This document shows positions 19,111-30,953 of a stretch of 64,000 bases of DNA, in pieces. Each line of letters starts with the position of its first letter. Within the stretch, counting starts at the first letter, position 1. The DNA comes from Beroe forskalii. Taxonomy: Eukaryota > Ctenophora > Nuda > Beroida > Beroidae. The notes beneath the pieces were generated by a model. The model saw only the letters and a list, made by a program, of their open reading frames with translations, was not told where the DNA came from and did not search any database. The DNA is taken from positions 62,001-126,000 of the forward strand of contig WFMF01000025.1 in the NCBI GenBank assembly GCA_011033025.1, given 5' to 3'. The translations under genes were made by a program, and so were the position numbers.

Positions 19111-22100
19111 GAAGAATGTCGATAAATCATATTTTATGCTTTAATGGCGTGTTTCGCACTAAATGAAGCACATTCGAGGTAATTTTAGTTGATATCTTTC
19201 GAACAATGTGACTCCAATGTTCCATAGCAAAAAATCTGCTTCTGGTATCGCAGTGAAACTAGTAAGTCAAAAAAGCCAATTTTTGATCAAGTTCCCATTC
19301 CCAGCCACTTTGAAAAATTATTCCACTGGGCCAATGTTACTATTCTGTTGGAGGTATTTTCACCCTGCAATCAGTCATCTTCACGTAAGACACGTAAGTG
19401 AATGCAATCACAAGTAGGAGAGCGATGTTCTTATCTTGATAAGGCATTACATGACGCAAGATACATAGGTATACCGTGAGAATACGTTAACCCACTAATG
19501 TACCCATTGAGAGGCAGTCCTGAAAATTTGGATACGCTGATTTCGAATATTTTGCCCATTAGATGCCCGAGAAGGAAGGCAAACAAAGGTTTGGAGAAGG
19601 AAGGCAAAGGAGTGTTGGAGCCCGAGATGTCATATGCCCGAGAAGGAAGGCAAACGAAGGTTTGGAGAAGAAAGGCAAAGGAGTGTTGGAGTAGGGGTTA
19701 GCCGGCTGGCTAACCGGCTTGCAGGTCGGCTAGCCCGTTGGCTCACCAGCTAGCCGGCCGGCTAACTGGCAAGCCCGGCGGCTAGCCGACCGGCTGATTG
19801 ACTAGCCAGCCGGCTAACCGGTTGGCTCACCGGCTGGCCGGCTAGCCGGCAGGCCAGCCAGTCGTGTCGGAATAGTTCAAGACAGCCCAATCCTTCATAT
19901 TTGTTGAATCCATCTGCTCACACATATGGGTAAATGATGGCAGAATCAGTTGTAATATTTGCATGCATATATATAGTGTTGATTTTAAAATTTGCACAGA
20001 ATCTGGCATGCAAACCACATATAGCATGCAAATCAATAATGATTTAAAATTGAACTTACAACTACTGCTTCATTACAATTATAATGAGATTGTGACCGTT
20101 TTATTTGTAATAGGGTGAAGTAGTTTACATGGCAACAGGTGAGCTTTTTGAAACTTCATCAACTTTTCTTCTTTGTGATTGAATTTATGTTGCTAAATTA
20201 TTTAACTCTTGTTCATGTAAAATATATTAATTCAAAATAAACTACTTATTCTTTGCTCTACACAACATCATCCTCTCATTAAAGGGGGTGAAGATTTTGG
20301 GTCCGAAAAGGTTTCAAAATTTGAGATGAAAATCCTATTTGCATGAGAAAATAGAGACCCTTGCTCTCTATTTTTTCAACAATACTTATGACTGTGACAA
20401 TACTCTACAGACAATATGAAAATCAGACTTAGAACTGCTATTAAATGTAATGGAAACTGATAATTTTGTTACTCCTGCATTATTATACATTCTGCCTTTG
20501 TTATGACCTTATGATCAAAATGTTTGGTGCTTTCTCGAGATGTATTTCACCCTCCTCAGAGATTTCTTATCATAAAATTCCCAAAATTGCCAAAGTAGCA
20601 ATCCACATTCTTTAATGTGTGTGAACGGTATGATGTATTGAGGCTTGAGTCATCCATAGTACTTTTGATTTAAGACTACTTTTGATTAAAGATAAAAACT
20701 GAGAACAATTGTGTTGAGATTTCTTATACAACTAAAGCTTAAAATTTATACATTTCAGGTGCTAATGGAGCTAATATATCCTCTAGTGATCTTCAGTGGT
20801 ATTTTTCACAAGTCAAAGGAAATGTCGAAGAAGACATAACAGATGGTTAGTAGATTATCTTTGTTGATTCCTTTGAAACCAAAAAGCTCTTTTGAAATTA
20901 TGTAAAGGTTTTTATAAAACAATTTCGTCCAGTGGGCCTGGCATGGAAGTGCATCATCAAACCTAGTTTCCAATCAATGCAATATTAAATATAATGACCA
21001 GTGACGATAGTAATATATGAAAACTTTTCATTTTAAATTAAAACATGTTCCGTTTCAGCTGATATTATATCGACAGTTCAGTTCAATCATGATGGAGAGT
21101 TTCTTGCAACTGGGGATAAGGGTGGCAGAGTGGTGATATTTCAGAAGGATTTGGGGGTATGGTAAATAGTTTGAAATACGAATTGCTAGTTCATTCAAAC
21201 TATCAACGTTGGAAACTTGTTATTTCTATTCGACCTGACAGTCAAGTAACAATTTCCTTTTTAAAACTTGCACTTTTTGTAATCTGTTTTAAACGTCAGG
21301 TAAAGGGGGAATACAGTGTTTACAGTACGTTCCAGAGTCACGAGCCTCAGTTTGACTATTTAAAGAGCTTAGAAATTGAGGAGAAAATCAACGAAATCCA
21401 GTGGTTAAAACGACAAAATAACAACTTGTTCCTGTTATCAACGAACGATAATTTAGTTTTTAGCATTTTGAGTGTTGTCAAACAAAATTGACCAACCTTG
21501 GACGTGAATGTAAAAATAAAATGCCCATTCCAGTCCACCAAATTCCTCTGTAAATAATGCATTTATCACTTGGCAGATAAGACTATCAAGTTATGGAAGG
21601 TGTCAGAAAGGCGGTATCGAATGGACGGGTTTAACCTGTATGATGAGTACGGGGCCCAGAGGGACGTGCAGTCCATAAACAAACTGAGGATACCACGGCT
21701 TGTCCCTGTTAATGAGCTCACTGTGGAGGCAACGACGAAAAAGTAAGTCTTTTATTAGAGTCTTGTTCGATTATGAATTCATTTTAAATATTGTGTCGAC
21801 TGTCCTATTTTGTTGCTCTCTTGCCGAGTTAACCAGTAGCTGTCGAATTACTGTAAATTCCGTTTATTATTTTATTGTTATTCACAATTCGAACAGAAAT
21901 GTTTAAAACCGCCTGGTTAAGCCAAGGTCCCTGTTAAGTTCTTCGTGAATTTAACTTTAAAAACACACCGTAAAATGCTGCTGTATCAGATTAACGTAAT
22001 TCATACAAACTTCAAAGCAGCAGTCTTTGATAAAACTTAATTCATAAATGCCTTGAAATAAGTACAGAATATTCTGAATGGTGTAATTCAATACTGCAAA

Positions 22101-22960
22101 TGCACTTTCAACATTTTGCTGTAGCACACTTCGGAAGTGAAAGTAAAAACATACGAATTATGCCGAGATACGAATGTTGATTATAATGTTGCATCTAATT
22201 TTGTAGTAAAACTCATCTGGATAATCATTTTTTACAAAATTACATCTAGAGCGTTTGTATGGGTACGTCTCAACTATATTTTACCCCTCTCAATTTCCTT
22301 ATTCAACATTATTTTGACTTGTCAATAGACAATCATTAGCCCCAGTGACTTAAATTGCCCAAGTGATTCAACTGCCCCAAGTGACTTAACCTCCCCCTGT
22401 GTCTTAAGCTATCGGCTCCCTAAGTAACTTAACTTACCTAGCGGACCCCAGTGACTAAACTTTCCGCTGTGACTTACCTCTCCAACTCTCTATATCTCTC
22501 TAACCCTGAAGCTCCCAATATAACCCCATTGTAACTCCTCACCCTACCTCCTCAGACTGTACGACAAAGCGCACGTGTACCACATCAACTCCATCTCACT
22601 GAATAGTGACGATGAGACGTACCTGTCAGCAGACGACCTCCGGATCAACCTGTGGCACCTCGACTCTACCAACGAGTGTTATAACGTGGTCGACATCAAG
22701 CCCGCCAACATGGAGGAGCTCACAGAGGTATAGCCAGGGAAAAGAGGGGGGTTTTGAGGGGTTCTGTGCTTTCAGAACTGTCAATACATCGCTTTGATAG
22801 GGGCTATTACTCTCCTCCTAGCTTTGATAAGAATTAAGTTATATACTATCTATATCGTCTATCATGATATGCTATCGACTGTGTCACCATTATGGGGTGA
22901 ATTTGATCCTCAAGTGGACAATAAACATGTCTATCTTCTCTCAGCAAATGCGATCACTTG

Positions 22961-24654
22961 TAATCCAAGGCATTTTGGGTAAGACCTGGAACTGGTAAAG
23001 GGCAATCTAATTTACTCTCCAATATGTTACGCAAGGTGTCTTGTAACACAGGAAAAAAGTTCGCTGCCCAAATCGATAGGGGGAGGCCCAAAAAATCGAT
23101 TTTTTGATGAGCCGTAGCCGAGTTATATAGAAAATGCCTATCTCGGCCCAAGAAGGTCGTAGAGACTTCACTTTTAGCTTAAAATGAGCGCAATGGACAT
23201 GTTTATATACGACTTGTTAACAAACATATACTCTAAAGTACTCAGGAACTGAGCTATGAACCGAAAACTGATTTTTGAGGCACCCGCAAGGGCCAATTTG
23301 ACCAAAATGTCTATCTCGGCCCAGGAAGGTCGTAGAGACTTCACTTTTAGCTTAAAATGTGCGCAATGGACATGTTTATATACGACTTGTTAACAAACAT
23401 ATACTCTAAAGTCCTCAGGAACTGAGCTATGGGCCAAAAACTGATTTTCGAGGCACCCGCAAGGCCCAATTTGACCAAAATGTCTATCTCGGCCCAGGAA
23501 GGTCGTAGAGACTTCACTTTTAGCTTAAAATGTGCGCAATGGACATGTTTATATACGACTTGTCAACAAACGTATACTCTAAAGTACTCAGGAACTGAGT
23601 TATGGGCCAAAAACTGATTTTTAGGCACCTGCGAGGCCCAATTTGGCCAAAATGTCTATCTCGGCCCAGGAAGGTCGTAGAGACATCACTTTTAGCTTAA
23701 AATGAGCGCAATGGACTTATTTATATACAACTTGTCAACAAACATATGCTCTAAAGTACTCAGGAACTGAGCTATGGGCCAAAAACTGATTTTTGAGGCA
23801 GAGGGGAGGCCAAATTTTGAATTCAGTTTTTGTCCCATAACTCAGTTCCTGAGTACTTTAGAGCATATGTTTGTTAGTAAGTCGTATATAAAAATGTCCA
23901 TTGCGCACATTTTAAGCTAAAAACGAAGTCTCTACGACCTTCCTGGGCCGAGATAGACATTTTGGCCAAATTGGGCCTCGCGGGTGTCTAAAAATCAGTT
24001 TTTGTCCCATAACTCAGTTCCTGAGTACTTTAGAGTATACGTTTGTTGACAAGTCGTATATAAACATGTCCATTGGTGCACATTTTAAGCTAAAGTGAAG
24101 TCTCTACGACCTTCCTGGGCCGAGATAGACATTTTGGTCAAATTAGCCTTATGGGTGCCTCGAAAATCAGTTTTTGGCCCATAGCTCAGTTCCCGAGGAC
24201 TTTAGAGTATATGTTTGTTAACAAGTCGTATATAAACATGTCCATTGCGCACATTTTAAGCTAAACGTGAAGTCTCTACGACCTCCCTGGGCCGAGATAG
24301 TAATTTTTGTCAAATTGGGCCTTGTGGGTGCCTCAAAATCAGTTTTTGGCCCATAGCTCAGTTCCTGAGTACTTTAGAGTATATGTTTGTTAACAAGTTG
24401 TATATAAACATGTCCATTGTGCTCATTTTAAGCTAAAAATGAAGTCTCTACGACCTTCCTGGCCCGAGATAGGCATTTTCTATATAACTCGGCTACGGCT
24501 CATCAAAAATCGATTTTGGGCTCCCCTATCGATTTGGGCAGCGAACTTTTTTCCTGTGTTACAAGACACCTTGGGTAACATATTGGAGAATAAATTAGAT
24601 TGCCCTTCACCAGTTCCAGGCTTGGACAATTTTTGGCAATTATTCCTTGGATTA
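22961..24654. mobile_element. 1.7-kb fold-back element of tandem units
   Basis: Ends taatccaagg / ccttggatta with a 3-bp duplication ttg (22958-22960, 24655-24657); the right copy has the empty site cacttgaattt. About 150 bp of inverted ends enclose four direct units of roughly 172 bp (each with atctcggcccaggaagg and ggaactgagctatgggcc), then four inverted units, so the whole folds on itself about position 23815. There is no coding frame. It lies in intron 6 of the left PPP2R2. Confidence 0.9.
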
Positions 24655-24944
24655 TTGAATTTGGAGAGAGTTGTAATACATTAGAATTTCGATCAGCTAC
24701 GGTTTCCTAACATGTGCCAGCAACACTGCTTGCTAGAACAAGCGTAGACAGTCATGATCTCAATTGTCTTGTGGTTGTAAAGTGCTACTGTGTGTGTGTA
24801 GGTGTGCACTCTGCATAATATGACACGCTGCAAGACGCGCTCTCAAGTTACACAATAAAGTGTACATTTTATACACGATATACACATTTCATCATATTAT
24901 AGAGATGTAACTACGTTGACAACTTGTTACATGTCTTCAGTATA

Positions 24945-25706
24945 CTGCCGTGATCTGGAAAAAGGAAGTAACTGCAAATTTTGAAGTTTTGGAGATATGG
25001 GTACCAAAATTTTCAGCTCGTTGAGCTCTACAAGATGAGCTATGTCATTGGAATGAGAAATGCTCCTGAAAAACTCGAAAAGAAGTAACTGCAGTTTTGA
25101 GAACATTTCAGCGATTTTGTGATTTTGTTATCTGGAAGAAGGAAGTATCTCACGCAGATACTTCCTTTTTCCAGATAAACCTTGAAAATTGGGCACTTAC
25201 TTCCTTTTGAGACAGTTTTCTCCAGAGTGTTCAAATTATAATTTGTAAAAGGAAGTATCTTACTGATTATTCATGCCTTATACTTCTTTTTCTAGGTAAT
25301 ACTCTCATAAAGGCCAGAATTGAAAGGAAGTATCTTACATAGATACTTCCTTTTCCAAATAAACCTTGAAAATGTGTTAGTTACTTCCTCTACTGAACAT
25401 AGTTTGGTGTGCTGTTTCAAGATAAAAGGAAGTAACTGACAAATGTCCCAGAAAAAGGAAGTAACTGCAGTTTTAGTCGGAATTTCTTTCAAATCATTAG
25501 CAATTAACCCATTACTGTGGATGCACTGATTATTGAATAGAAATAAAAATTAGCGAGCGAGAATTTATGATCATTCACCTCTCAGTATATATGAATTTCA
25601 CCATATCTATCCGAAAATAAATTGTCGAGAAAATGTGAAACGCAAAAGTGCGATTATCTCGAAACGAAGTTCATGCTAGTTACTTCCTTTTTCCAAATCA
25701 CGGCAG
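24945..25706. mobile_element. 762-bp TIR element with 4-bp TATA duplication
   Basis: Inverted ends ctgccgtgat / atcacggcag continue into aaaaaggaagtaac / gttacttccttttt. The flanks are tata at 24941-24944 and 25707-25710; the right copy has one tata at the empty site (cagtatagaatc, 60266-60277). The interior repeats aaaggaagta motifs in both orientations. No coding capacity. Confidence 0.88.
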
Positions 25707-27958
25707 TATAGAATCAGTCAAATTTAACGAATGGCAAGTTAACTTACTAACTTATTAGTGGTACTTGGGTTTTTTGATAATAGACTGAAAAAAGAAAACC
25801 ATTATTTCCGCGCCAATTTTGATGCAATTTTTCGCAACATTTTGCGAGATAGATAGTGGATAGTCGATATCAAGACAACATCACCCTTCATTTGCAGCCG
25901 GTCCCTCCACCCCCTCCATTTCACTGGTTAAGTACATGTAACAAACAGTACTTGTGTATCCTGCAGGTGATCACAGCAGCCAAGTTCCACCCGCAACACT
26001 GCAACTACTTTGTGTACAGCAGCAGTAAGGGAACTATACGACTCTGTGATATGAGGGCCCAGGCCTTGTGCGACCAGCATGCTAAAAGTGAGTGGGAAAG
26101 AAATTGTTTATTGTTAATTTCTGTTTTAAGAGTTTCTTTCTGTTTTTACAGTATGTTAATCGACTATTTATCATAATCCTCAATTTCATTCGTTGGTCAT
26201 AAGATAAGTCATTATAATCTCACTGCTTTCCCGACCTTGATTCAGTACTTCCTCGTTTTCAGTGTTTGAAGAACAGGAGGACTCCACGACAAAGTCCTTT
26301 TTCTCTGAAATCATATCCAGCATATCAGACGTTAAGTTCTCATCTTGTGGGAGGTACATGGTATCAAGAGATTACCTTACAGTCAAGGTTTGTACAAGTT
26401 CATAACCCTCGACAAAAAATTATTTTCCAAAAAATTATTAGTTTAAAAATAATGAATACTTTTTCATAATGGACATAAAATTTTCATTTTTTTTGCCTAA
26501 ATAGACACATCAATTTTAAATGAAATTGTGCTGAAACTGTCAGTGAAAACTTACAAAAATATTAAAATCATGAATGCATGATCATATTGGGGGGTTATAT
26601 AAGTGGAAACTATTTTGCTTCAAATAGACAACAAAATAAGATTAAATTTTGAATTTGAATTTGAATAACAAGTTTACAGTACAAGCTGACAATACATATA
26701 TTTTTCTAGTTTATATGATCAGTGAAAAAATATACAATAAACAAAAATTGAAAATCAAGTAAACACATGTCCATTTGGAGGGTATATCATAATAGAGACC
26801 AATATTTTGGAATTAAATTGATTGACAGAAAAAAACTGGAAGAAATTGTCTGCAAAAATTGTCAAGGGATACTTACAATAACTTGAGTACCTATAATTGA
26901 CCTAAAATAACTGTTCCGTCAGGCATGAAAATTCGGCATTATTCTGCCTCAAAAGTACATATCAAGTGGCACCAAATAACTTTCGGTGAAAACTTACAAT
27001 ATACTATTTTATACTAATAATATACTAGATTGAAAAGAGCATAAATACATGTTCATATTGGGGAGTATAAAGTGGGTAATATTTTGCTACATTGCCTCTA
27101 AGAACTAGATGAAATTATCTGTAAAACTTGTTAGTGAAAACTTAAAATGGACTAGATTGAACTTGACAGAAAATATCAGGTCATATTGCTTAATTGGCCA
27201 CCCGGTTGGAATAACCTGCAATCCTGGCAATCCTAGCTGGGCAACATTATTTGTTAAAGCAACCATGAAATTTCAGAATTTAACGACTTAAAATTAGGTG
27301 TGCAGCTACAATTTTACTGTTACATCAGTCAGTTTTCAAAAATGGAGAGTGAAACGTGCAATCATAGTTTGCTACTCACTGTATCACCATCAGTATGCAA
27401 TGCATAAAATTCCCATTTTATTCTTAGCACTAGTCAGGATTAGAAACACTGAATAACGTACATACTACGTTGGTATCATTCATATTATGATATCACACCT
27501 TCTCGCTTTAATAATTACTGCAGAAGGGATATGCGTAGTCTATCTACTTCCCTCATAATATCCAGCATATATCAGAAATTCCATGGACCATGCTAGCGCA
27601 ACCAGAGCAACCCAACTTGTTACTTTTTCGGAGGATTGTAAGCGGAGCTTACAATCCCTGGAAACTCTCTAGCAATCCTGGTTGCGATCCTGGTTGCAGC
27701 TGATTAGATTATTGTGAGGGTGAGCTGTAGTAAAACACTGCTGCTGAGCAGCAACTTGCAAACTCTCTAAAGCGGTGGTTTGCACTTCCAGTCGGCATGA
27801 TCTGATCGAGTTTAGCTTTTTTTAGGAGTGGACTTAATTTTAACAAAAAAACAAAAGATCCAATTAGAAATAAAAACCAGGAGTATATCTAATATTCGTA
27901 TTCAAGATACAGCGACACATAGACAATATTAAATCATGATCAGGCACCTGCATCGTTA

Positions 27959-28084
27959 CGCGTCGATCAAATGAACTGATCAAATGAAAATGGCACAATC
28001 GCGCGCGCTTGCTTTTTGCGCGGATGTCTTCATAAAAGTGTATTGTGCGTTTTTCATTTGTCAATCCATTTGAAGATCGACGCG
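27959..28084. repeat. 126-bp hairpin repeat
   Basis: Outer arms cgcgtcgatc and gatcgacgcg, then imperfectly paired catttg/caaatg and gcacaat/attgtgc blocks around a CG-rich middle. A related hairpin lies at 32810-32925, and similarly built hairpins (aaagatccgt ... acggatcttt) at about 11162-11272 and 48830-48905. Short fold-back element family. Confidence 0.7.
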
Positions 28085-28535
28085 AAAATGAAAACCACCT
28101 AAATATTCAGCCTGAAATTTGTTTTTTCGAACTCCTGTGTATGAGTAAAAGGTGACGTTTTGACTCGCTTATCAAACAAAAAAATCTGTGCTCATTTTTT
28201 TTAGGATAGTAATATATCAAACGACAGCCTTTTAGCTGATTATATTTGTTAGGTTATTAAGTTATAAGCCTGACACACAATTGATCTTTGAAACATGAAC
28301 ATTTACTTTTACAATTCATCAATTGGTTGAGTAAAAGAATAGTGAGCAGTGAGTAAGTGATTCAAATTTTGTCTGTCAGGTGGAAATAATTATGAATTAC
28401 ATAATGTGTAGCCTACTCTAAGGGCTTCTGAATCAAAAATTGAGATTTTTGAATGAAACACGCTGTTTAAATCGGATATTTTCTTGCTCAAATGAAGGAA
28501 AACCCTGCAAAATTATACATTTTAGCAAAATTTTC

Positions 28536-28682
28536 CGGGGGCTTCGCCCCTAGACCCTACAGGGGCTCTGCCCCTGGACCCCATGGGGGCTGCGCCCCAG
28601 ACCCCTACTACAGCTCGCTCGGCGCCGCTTCGCGGCACCTCGCTCGCTACCAAAAGCTACCGTGCTCGCTTCGCTCGCACAG
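28536..28682. repeat. GC-rich stem-loop cluster
   Basis: Successive small palindromes: gggggcttcgcccc, aggggctctgcccct, tgggggctgcgcccca, cgccgcttcgcggc, gctcgcttcgctcgc. The cluster is strongly GC-rich inside AT-rich DNA. Comparable clusters are common in repeats of many eukaryotes; no specific function is claimed. Confidence 0.8.
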
Positions 28683-29078
28683 GATTGGCAACCAGCCTAA
28701 CCTTTATTCCAACCGGGATTGGGCATGAAAATTAGGCAATGTTTGCTTCAATCAGACATGCATCATAAGCAGCACCAAAGTCTTTTTAAAATTTTCAGTG
28801 AGAACTTACCATAAAATAGATTAAAAATACCTGTTTATATTAGACATCAGAATTGGGCAATTGCCATGAATATTATTATTTTATTAAGTGGCACCAAAAC
28901 TAAAAATTGTTAGAAAACTTACTATGAATTAAATTGAAATATAATGTTTAGTATAAAGCAGACAATATTTAGATAGTTTTGAACATTAATAAAGACAACA
29001 AAATCTAGATTAAATTGTAGTAAAATACTTGGCATTGAATACTTACAGTAAACTAGATAGAAATTGACATGAAAATTA

Positions 29079-29875
29079 GGTCAAAGTGTCACAAGGGTTG
29101 TGAATTATGTCCAATGGATCCATTCATGGATCTATCATGTTCAATGTACATGTCAATGGATGTCCATTGGACATCATTGGTATGATGTCCATCAGTAAAA
29201 ATTTTCCAATGGTGTTCAATGGATCAATGGATCCATCTTTGATGTTCAATGGACATGTTTAATGAATCAATGGATATTTAATGGATCAATCTAGTGGATC
29301 CATGGTGGACACAATCACCAAACATGGTTTAGTAGATGGACATCAGTCTGGTATTATTTTGTTCAATGGACCAATTGTGTCCATTGGATTCAATGGATCC
29401 ATTTCGTCCATTGAACACCATTGAACATGCTCATTGGATCCATTGGATGCATTGCACATTGTGTCCAATGGATCCATTGTGTCCAATGGACGAAATTAAT
29501 CCATTGGATCCAATGGAAACAGTGTGCAATGGACATGTCCAATGGTGTTCTATGGACACATTGGATTCAATGGACACAATGGATCCATTGAACAAAAATA
29601 CCAGACTGATGTCCATCTACCAAACCATGTGTCCATTGGATCCACTCAAATGGATCCATTGAACATCCATTGGATCCATTGTACATGTCCATTGAACATC
29701 AAAAATGGATCCAATGGATCCAATGGATCCATTGAACACCATTGGACAATTTTACCGATGGACATCATGTTCAATAGATGTCCATTGGATGACCAATGGA
29801 GCAATGGAAGTCCATTGGACATGATGAATCCACTGGATCCATTGGACAAAATTCACAACTTGTGACACTTTAACC
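29079..29875. mobile_element. 797-bp element built of CCAATGGATCCATTGG palindromes
   Basis: Terminal inverted repeats GGT(C/T)AAAGTGTCACAAG begin and end it, with an exact 8-bp duplication gaaaatta (29071-29078, 29876-29883). Almost the whole interior is composed of short palindromic units around tccaatggatccattgga, so it looks like a satellite and gives meaningless open frames on both strands. It is a non-autonomous DNA transposon whose body became a repeat array. Confidence 0.88.
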
Positions 29876-30953
29876 GAAAATTAGTCAATTGGTGCCTCAA
29901 ATAGACACATCAAGTGGCACCAAAATCTAGGTAAAATTTTCATTGTAATAACCAGCCCTAAATGCATGTCCCATTGTAAGTATAGAATGAAAATTATTCT
30001 GCCTTAAATAGACGAAGAAACAAGATGAAATTCACAGTAAAACTTGCCAGTACAAATAATAGATAAATGGAAATCATTTCGCTTAAATATAGAAAATGAA
30101 ACAAGATAAAATTTTCAGTAAAATGTGTCAGTAAAGTGAGTAAAAACATTAGATAAACATGGAATACATGCTCACATTGAGAAGAAAAAAGTGGGCTATG
30201 TTTAGCTCATACTGTGACTGGGAGTAGAAGTGGGAAACATGTACCACAAAGCTGCATGAGTTGACACCATGAGTTGACTGATGTGACTTACATAGAAACT
30301 AGAAATTCGAGATCAAAAAATGGACAATATTTGGTCTTAAATGAGACACACTATCTAAAATGACACCCAGATGTAGCCAAATTTACACCAGGGATCGGAA
30401 TCCTGTATACCAGAATACCAGATTACCAGATTGAAATAAGAAAAATGATTTCTTATCATGGAGAATAAGGCTTCTGGATGTGAAGAATCGTATTGCATTT
30501 GCATTTGGCATTGCAGAGTAACATCAAACATGGGCTTGCAAATACTCAAATATAGTTATGAAGACAGAGTCAAAAAGAACATTTTGAAAGAACATCAAAT
30601 GGTTAATTTTAGCATCAGCCGATTGATTGTTGAAAGTTCTGAGAATCAATCAAGCTGCAACATCAAACATATTACACAGATTGTAGAAGAAAAGAATGCT
30701 GCTAAAAATAGAAGTTCCTATGAAACATTCATGGAAGTTGCATCCAGTGGGGATAAGTCATAAGAGTGATTCTGAACATTTTTCCACAAACACTACTAAA
30801 GACGTACGGCGCGGCGTCATTTCTTTTAACGTCAGTTCCGACGGTTCAAATCCGACCGTCAAAACGACAACCCGGAGCGAGAAATAGGGCCCTGGTTTAG
30901 CGCTTGCCGCGCCGCGCACTCCGTGCGCGTAACCAGGGCCCTGGTTAGGGCAA

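Larger units (their letters stand above)
17043..19887 (-). mobile_element. Merlin-like DNA transposon, internally decayed
   Basis: A 2845-bp insertion with an 8-bp target duplication caatcctt (17035-17042, 19888-19895). Long inverted ends of roughly 450-500 bp start GGC(A/T)GTCTTGAACTATT and include arrays of GGCTAGCCGGCTGGC-like units (17064-17265 and 19692-19862), then inverted blocks at 17270-17500 and 19378-19690. The interior encodes an N-terminal zinc-ribbon of an ISXO2/IS1595-type transposase. Merlin transposases are related to IS1016/IS1595 and make 8-9-bp duplications, which fits. It is absent from the right copy. Confidence 0.82.
20129..26387 (+). pseudogene. PPP2R2: PPP2R2 (PP2A B55 subunit), truncated left copy, exons 1-8
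   Basis: Exons 20129-20138, 20759-20845, 21059-21156, 21300-21447, 21577-21742, 22556-22727, 25967-26087 and 26263-26387 encode residues 1-309 of a B55 WD-repeat propeller: [75 protein letters not shown] and [17 protein letters not shown]. Exons 9-10 are missing because homology to the right copy stops just inside intron 8. The intron-4 donor is AT instead of GT (21448-21449; GT in the right copy), which would read into stop codons. Every coding difference from the right copy is synonymous, so decay is recent or this is a haplotype fragment. Intron 6 holds two private DNA elements. Confidence 0.9.
2089..26411. repeat. Left copy of a large direct duplication
   Basis: This segment is colinear with 45927-60962. 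Homology opens in GPATCH1 intron 2 (tgtaactcacctgac, 2089) and closes 24 bases into PPP2R2 intron 8 (after ataaccctcgacaa, about 26411). It is 24.3 kb against 15.0 kb on the right because it carries more private insertions: LINE A, the nested LINE pair, LINE C, a TIR element, a solo LTR, the Merlin-like element and two intronic fold-back elements. Matching blocks include 2089-3525/45927-47488, 7574-8642/47489-48773, 11101-12348/48774-51553, 14271-14873/51853-53150, 16891-17042/53336-53760 and 19896-26411/53770-60962. Confidence 0.93.
27201..28717. mobile_element. 1.5-kb TIR element with 8-bp duplication
   Basis: Ends cccggttggaataa / ttattccaaccggg. The flanks are attggcca (27193-27200) and attgggca (28718-28725), an 8-bp duplication with one difference. 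The surrounding DNA on both sides belongs to the same degenerate tandem repeat. Inside are a separate hairpin (27959-28084) and a GC-rich stem-loop cluster (28536-28682). No transposase is visible; an 8-bp duplication would suit hAT- or Merlin-type mobilisation. Confidence 0.7.
26470..30370. repeat. Degenerate tandem repeat region, broken by two insertions
   Basis: Phrases such as cagtgaaaacttacaa, atgttcatattggggag, aagtgggcaatattttgc and atagacaacaaaatctagat recur in the same order through 26470-27192, 28726-29070 and 29884-30370, with a unit of very roughly 130-160 bp. Two elements (27201-28717 and 29079-29875) inserted into the array. No coding sequence is evident. Confidence 0.6.

Noticed and set aside
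23429-23617. Short frame in the fold-back element
   Set aside because: Recurs in each tandem unit, has no domain and is not conserved in frame across units.
29336-29865. Open frames rich in MDPLDPMD and similar on both strands
   Set aside because: They are translations of the palindromic ccaatggatccattgg units; no unique sequence or domain.
30835-30870. Box-B-like gacggttcaaatccgaccgtc, possible tRNA
   Set aside because: No box A, anticodon arm or acceptor stem can be drawn around it.
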